From NCBI GenBank assembly GCA_947044365.1, contig OX345641.1:7422565-7486564 (forward strand): a DNA stretch of 64,000 bases. Direction: 5' to 3'. Shown in pieces: positions 58,734-64,000 of this stretch. This DNA comes from Petrosia ficiformis. Lineage: Eukaryota; Porifera; Demospongiae; Haplosclerida; Petrosiidae. The notes beneath the pieces were generated by a model. It was not told the DNA's origin and did no database searches. It saw only the letters and a program-made list of their open reading frames with translations. Position numbers and translations under genes: made by a program. The first letter of the stretch is position 1, and each line of letters begins with the position of its first letter.

Positions 58734-59444
58734 TAGTCATATACTATATATATGCATAGTCATATACTATGTGTGTACATGTGTTGTGTTACTGTTATAT
58801 GTACATTAATCTAGATTATGACTCTCCTTTGTAAGAATGAATTATTCTGTTCAGTTTCTGAGGAAATGGGTGAAGAGTTGAAATTACTGATAAAGCAAGC
58901 AATAGATGTCATACAGTCTCTTCTCATTCATGTTCCTCCATTAGTTGTAGACTGCAGTCCTCATCCTGACATAAATAGTGGAGCTTATCCTGGGAAGAAA
59001 GTTGCAGGTTTAGAAGCAGAAAAGTACGTAACAACACAATCTGCTTTGTTTTATAGTTACAAGGGACAATCAGTGGCCAAAACAGGAGAACTGTCACCCA
59101 TTGCTTCTATTAGTAAAGATGTTCTTGGTCAATATATGAGAATAAATTTACATGCACCCTTACAAGCTAAAAGAGATGTAAACACAGCAATTTTGAGTGC
59201 GAGTGAAATGTGCATTAATGCTAGATCATTTAGCAAACAAACACAGACGGATATTAGTCAAAATAGTATTGGAACACAATTTCCATTAAAACAAGACCTG
59301 CTTAAAAAACCCCTTCACCCTGTACGGAAAGGAAGATATAATGATCCACCAACACAAACAAAATCAGCAAAAAAATCAACAAAAAATACATGTTGCAAGA
59401 AAAAGAAATTCTTTAGACTTCAGACAAGTAAAGTACATGCATAA
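55235..59444 (+). CDS. G6: helical-array protein with Cys/Lys-rich tail
   Basis: Seven GT-AG exons (55235-55305, 55436-55495, 55720-55758, 55976-56159, 56773-56961, 58363-58533 and 58815-59444) join in frame to 447 residues. This is the fullest G copy, retaining the two small middle exons lost in G4 and G5. Two successive helical exons (56773 and 58363) are related duplicates ([20 protein letters not shown] and its relative). After the shared SGAYPGKK and [10 protein letters not shown] blocks the protein has a unique Ser/Thr/Gln-rich stretch and a basic tail with KNTCCKKKKFF. Paired cysteines beside a lysine run could be a palmitoylation and membrane-binding site; that is inference. No kinase domain. 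Confidence 0.88.
57860..58120. mobile_element. Hairpin element in a G6 intron
   Basis: aaacaaaccacttccatata and its inverse (tatatggaagtggtttgttt) lie about 50 bp apart, extended outward by caagaataataaaaaacat and its inverse. The right part matches 6418-6570. Confidence 0.7.
58655..58730. repeat. (AT)n microsatellite in a G6 intron
   Basis: About 76 bp of AT dinucleotides, about 85 bp before the last G6 exon. Confidence 0.95.
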
Positions 59445-60000
59445 GCAGGCCTAGCTAAAATTTTCACTAAATCATAAAGTTATTAATATTTGACATTGTA
59501 AAGTTTTCTGTATCACTAAAATTTTAATAATTATGATATAATTACGACACTATAGATTGCAAATCTCCTCACATATGCTAAAGCTTTTTTTAGTACACAT
59601 CACATGACAATGTAATCTTAATATTTTAAATAGTACAAGTGTATATTAGTTTGCTATAATGACATGACAGTGCAAATATTTGTAATGATAGCTACTAATT
59701 CTGTTATTTATTACAATGAGATCAGCACAATAACATACTATATAATGATTATGTCACATAGCAGATAAAATATACAGCCAATGCCTGTGGTCACTGTATA
59801 CTATACTATGTATGTATAGTTTTTTTTCTGTTGAGAATATATATACCTTCAGACACTTGATGAAAACTGTTATAATAGTGTGTAGGTATATGCATTATAT
59901 ATATTTATCAATAATACATATGTAATATATATAGTACGCTATATACAAAATATAGGACCTGAGTTTGTGTCTGAGGATGTGATATAGCCCAAGCCTGCGA
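59445..60000. other. Spacer after G6, truncated MITE at its end
   Basis: AT-rich, no gene seen. 59935-60000 matches the left part of the MITE at 19959-20102 and is cut off by the tandem array. Confidence 0.6.
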
Positions 60001-60755
60001 CTATATAATACTATTCTATTCAGTTATGTACTGTATAGTACTATTACTAGTACTAAGTATTACTATATAATACTATTCTATTCAGTATGTACTGTATAGT
60101 ACTATTACTAGTACTAAGTATTACTATATAATACTATTCTATTCAGTTATGTACTGTATAGTACTATTACTAGTACTAAGTATTACTATATAATACTATT
60201 CTATTCAGTTATGTACTGTATAGTACTATTACTAGTACTAAGTATTACTATATAATACTATTCTATTCAGTTATGTACTGTATAGTACTATTACTAGTAC
60301 TAAGTATTACTATATAATACTATTCTATTCAGTTATGTACTGTATAGTACTATTACTAGTACTAGTATTACTATATAATACTATTCTATTCAGTTATGTA
60401 CTGTATAGCACTATTACTAGTACTAAGTATTACTATATAATACTATTCTATTCAGTTATGTACTGTATAGTACTATTACTAGTACTAAGTATTACTATAT
60501 AATACTATTCTATTCAGTATGTACTGTATAGTACTATTACTAGTACTAAGTATTACTATATAATACTGTTCTATTCAGTTATGTACTGTATAGTACTATT
60601 ACTAGTACTAAGTATTACTATATAATACTATTCTATTCAGTTATGTACTGTATAGTACTATTACTAGTACTAAGTATTACTATATAATACTATTCTATTC
60701 AGTATGTACTGTATAGTACTATTACTAGTACTAAGTATTACTATAATACTATTCT
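60001..60755. repeat. 61-bp tandem array, about 12 units (second locus)
   Basis: Same unit, orientation and variants as 24095-25172, ending in a partial unit (ctattctagtcag). Confidence 0.97.
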
Positions 60756-60762
60756 AGTCAGT

Positions 60763-63545
60763 TTAACGGCTTGAACTTTGCACTGTGCTGAATAATTAAT
60801 CATGTGATATTTGAGCTAACATGCTGCACCCTGACGTACTGAGTGTTACCAAGCCTATGGTTAATGGTGCATTCTAAAAATGCTAGAATCCCAGTGGCTC
60901 CATTCAGTGCTACGTATAGTATGATTATTATTTATGATGACATAAAATCCAAGTTTACGGTACTCAATCTGCTTTCAGTGTCGATTAATTCTCATCAGTT
61001 TTGTCAATTTTCCATTTTGTCAATTCTCGGTTTGTCAACATTTACTAATGTGACTCATTACATTCAGTTCCAAGTTCGTAGAAAGTTTGTAATAATTATA
61101 ATGAATTATAGTTATTGTTTCAGTTTTTTTCAATGTCACCAAAGTGATCATTGACCAAATGAGACAAATTGAGAAGACACCGTCTTCTATTATATATATC
61201 ATACAAGCACTGTAATACAGTGAAGTAGTAATGTTGAATTAAAGTGACATACATAGTACAGTGGCATACATTATGTGGTATTTATATGGTATATAGTATT
61301 ATACTAGTACTAACATTACCTATATGGCATGGTATAGTAGTATACTGTGTGGTAGTATAAGAGCTATGTAAATGTTTAACTCAAATACTAATTGTAGTAT
61401 ATAATTATACAGTACATTAACTTTACTTAAAGCTATTAAATAAAATATATGTATAATGTAGTCATGTTTGTGGTTACTAACAGGATTCAATTTTAGTCAC
61501 GTAATTTTGGTATCACACTGCAAAAAAAAGGTTTTGTTATTTCCACCAATATATATGATCAATTAGTTAAATGTCAATAGTAATCATACTATACAAAGTA
61601 TGTCACTGATCATGACTGTACAACTCTCTAAAACCCGTTATTTTATGAAATCCAGGCCATACTGTAAAAGAAATCAATTCTATTATCTATCATTTTAATT
61701 ACATCATACATGATTTCCATGTTATATTGTTAATTGCTGACATGAAGTGTTATAGTATGAATGAGTCTGTTTTACACATTTACTTAATTGAATAATAATC
61801 TGTTCTTATATAAATTAATAGTGGGAAATATGTACTGACATGTAAGCTGAGACTACTTTGGAATCCTGTTTTCAAAGCTGTCAGACATCATATCACTCAT
61901 CCTACACTATTAATGTACTTAGTCATTGTGAACAATACATTCTAACACCAAAGGTTAAGAACACAAACTATCGTGACTTATACTCTTTGAATACTAATAT
62001 AATGATGTGAACTAGTGCTATGATGACATGCAATTGAGGTAATATAGTTATATTAGAAACAGTATTTTTGAAATTGTCTCTTTTATAAGATGGAAGACTT
62101 GATGAAGTTGATGTTTTGGCATTTGGGTCTAAAATCATGAAACCTTTTTTCTATCAATGATATGGATTAGTATTTTAATTCGTTGCGCATGATTTAAAAA
62201 CAAACAACACAGATCTCTGTAGCTAATACAATAATGATAATATTAATGTCTTTACACACACTTACTAGTATACAGGTTCATATCAATGTCAATGCACAAT
62301 TAATATTTTAATTCACATCTTTATTTCCAAGTGTACTAGCTCACTGTAAAAAACAGCACTCGATCATTTTACTTGGTTACATCATATTTCCTTAACTGCT
62401 GATGAGAAGTGCTTATAGTATAAGTTGTGCTGCTTTGTGCATGTTCTTAATGGGATGTTATCATTCACAGTCTTATGTAAATTAATAGTGGGAGAAGTAC
62501 TGACATGTAAACTGTGATTACTTGGAATCCTAAACTTTCAAAACTGTTGGACATCAGGTGAGTCATCTTGTACTATCAACTTACTAGCCATTGAATAACA
62601 ACATCCTAATAACTAGAGCTAAGTATACAAACTAGCTTTATTTACTATTGACACCTGAATTCAGCAATTAGTAGTGTTAATAGTATACTTTGTATAGTAT
62701 TATTACTAGTGACATGTAACTAATTGATCATATATATCGGTGGAAATAACAAAACCTTTTTTGCAATGTGATACCAAAATCACATGACTAAAATTGAATC
62801 CTGTTAGTGACCACAAACATGCCTACATTATACGTTTACTTTATTTAAGTAAAGTTAATGTACTGTATAATTATATACTACAATTAGTATTTTAGTTAAA
62901 CATTTACATAGCTCTTATACCACACAGTATAATACTATACCATGCCACATAGATAATGTTAGTACTAGTATAATACTATATACCATATAAATACCACATA
63001 GTATAATACTATGTATGCCACTGTAATTCAATATTACTATATACTTCACTGTATTACAGTGTTTGTATGACATATATAATAGAAGATGGTGTCTTCTCAA
63101 TTTGTCAATTCTCATTTGGTCAATTATCACTTTGGCGACAATGAAAACAATAATTATAATTCATTATATTATAAACTTTCTATGAACTTGGAACTGAATG
63201 TAATGAGTCAAAATAGTGAATGTTGTTGACAAACCGAGAATTGAAAAAATGGAAAATTGACAAAACTGATGAGAATTGAAAGCAGATTGAGTACCGTGAC
63301 CGTAAACTTGGATTTTATGTCATCATAAACAATTGAGTACCGTGACCGTAAACTTGGATTTTATGTCATCATAAACAATTGAGTACCGTGACCGTAAACC
63401 TGGATTTTATGTCATCATAAACAATTTCATTACTATTCATCCACTGGGATTCTAGCATTTTTTTAGGATGCACCATTTACCATAGGCTTGATAACACTCA
63501 GTTAGCTTAAAGATCACATTATTCAGCACGGTGCAAAGTTCAAGC
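60763..63545. mobile_element. Long inverted-repeat element, arms about 0.87 kb
   Basis: The arm 60763-61640 is the inverse of 62668-63545. Paired landmarks are gtgcattctaaaaatgctag with its inverse at about 63455, ttgtcaattctc, and acaggattcaattttagtca with its inverse at about 62790. The spacer is about 1 kb without an open frame. Three 47-bp direct repeats (ttgagtaccgtgaccgtaaa) at 63283-63425 lengthen the right arm only. It is a foldback or long-TIR non-autonomous element. Confidence 0.85.
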
Positions 63546-64000
63546 CGTTAAACTGACTTTTAACTTTGCAGACTGAATGAGTCTAAGGACGTCTTTGAAG
63601 CTTAATACAATACCATCATTGTCTGCAGCCCAGCTGACTGACAGGAAGACTGACTAAAGATTTTCGTGTCACTGAGTCACTAATGGTGCAGGCTCACGTG
63701 ACCGGCTGGCAATGAGTGAGCCCGCACCACAGGCAGGCTCAAAGCCTAAATGTAGTAACTCAAATACAGATCACAATACTTATTAATCATGATATATGCT
63801 TATCACATGACTTCAGTGATTCAAGTCATGCATCTGTCAATGCTATGGCTGGCTAGAGACTACTCAGCTAGACCTGCGGCCCAGGCCAATCATACTACTG
63901 GACGCATGGCCATACCACACGGCAGCTTACTAATAATGTAATGGCAGTTAATCTTGAAGTAGAACTATAGCTAACTAAAGCAGATTAGAATATTATGTAT
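63546..64000. other. Flank duplicated from 27.1-27.57 kb
   Basis: It continues the same-orientation match to 27170-27570 with small indels, up to the window edge. At the other copy the MCU gene starts 40 bp further on. Confidence 0.75.

Overview
The window is AT-rich animal DNA with short, GT-AG-spliced introns, many small mobile elements and death-domain proteins of a type abundant in sponges. A demosponge such as Amphimedon is my best guess. That is inferred from gene style, not from a database match.

Two tandemly duplicated gene families dominate. Family H encodes HSPA12-like (divergent HSP70) ATPases in a three-exon layout. Two copies are intact (19544-22948 + and 41724-45326 -), one is mostly intact (34351-39997 +), and others are partial or broken (1-426, 23328-23612, 30239-31647). 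Family K/G encodes proteins with an N-terminal array of helical exons that I do not recognise. On the left, three minus-strand copies (K1 743-5815, K2 9134-14076, K3 14250-19218) continue into a coiled coil and a TKL-type kinase domain. K2 keeps the catalytic residues; K1 and K3 have lost them. On the right, three plus-strand copies (G4 45673-50696, G5 51237-54323, G6 55235-59444) share the helical exons but have no kinase. They end in a hydrophobic tail (G4), a short tail (G5) or a Cys/Lys-rich tail (G6). All exon junctions listed were checked by hand for splice dinucleotides and reading frame.

The two families meet head to head twice: K3/H2 across 325 bp and H6/G4 across 346 bp. This repeated divergent pairing is the best candidate here for an undescribed functional unit: an HSP70-like ATPase paired with a helical-array kinase, pseudokinase or membrane protein. 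Two death-domain loci lie nearby (7193-7455 -, 33125-33757 +).

Between 27607 and 29627 lie the 5' exons of a mitochondrial calcium uniporter (MCU) gene. Its pore region is broken by frame changes, and decayed copies of its first exon follow two of the H-gene tails. The region 24.1-27.6 kb is duplicated at 60.0-64.0 kb, including a 61-bp tandem array and a long inverted-repeat element with arms of up to about 0.87 kb. Other mobile DNA includes a 594-bp inverted-repeat element carrying a RecQ helicase fragment, nested in another element; tRNA-derived SINEs; and several MITE families, some with clear target-site duplications.
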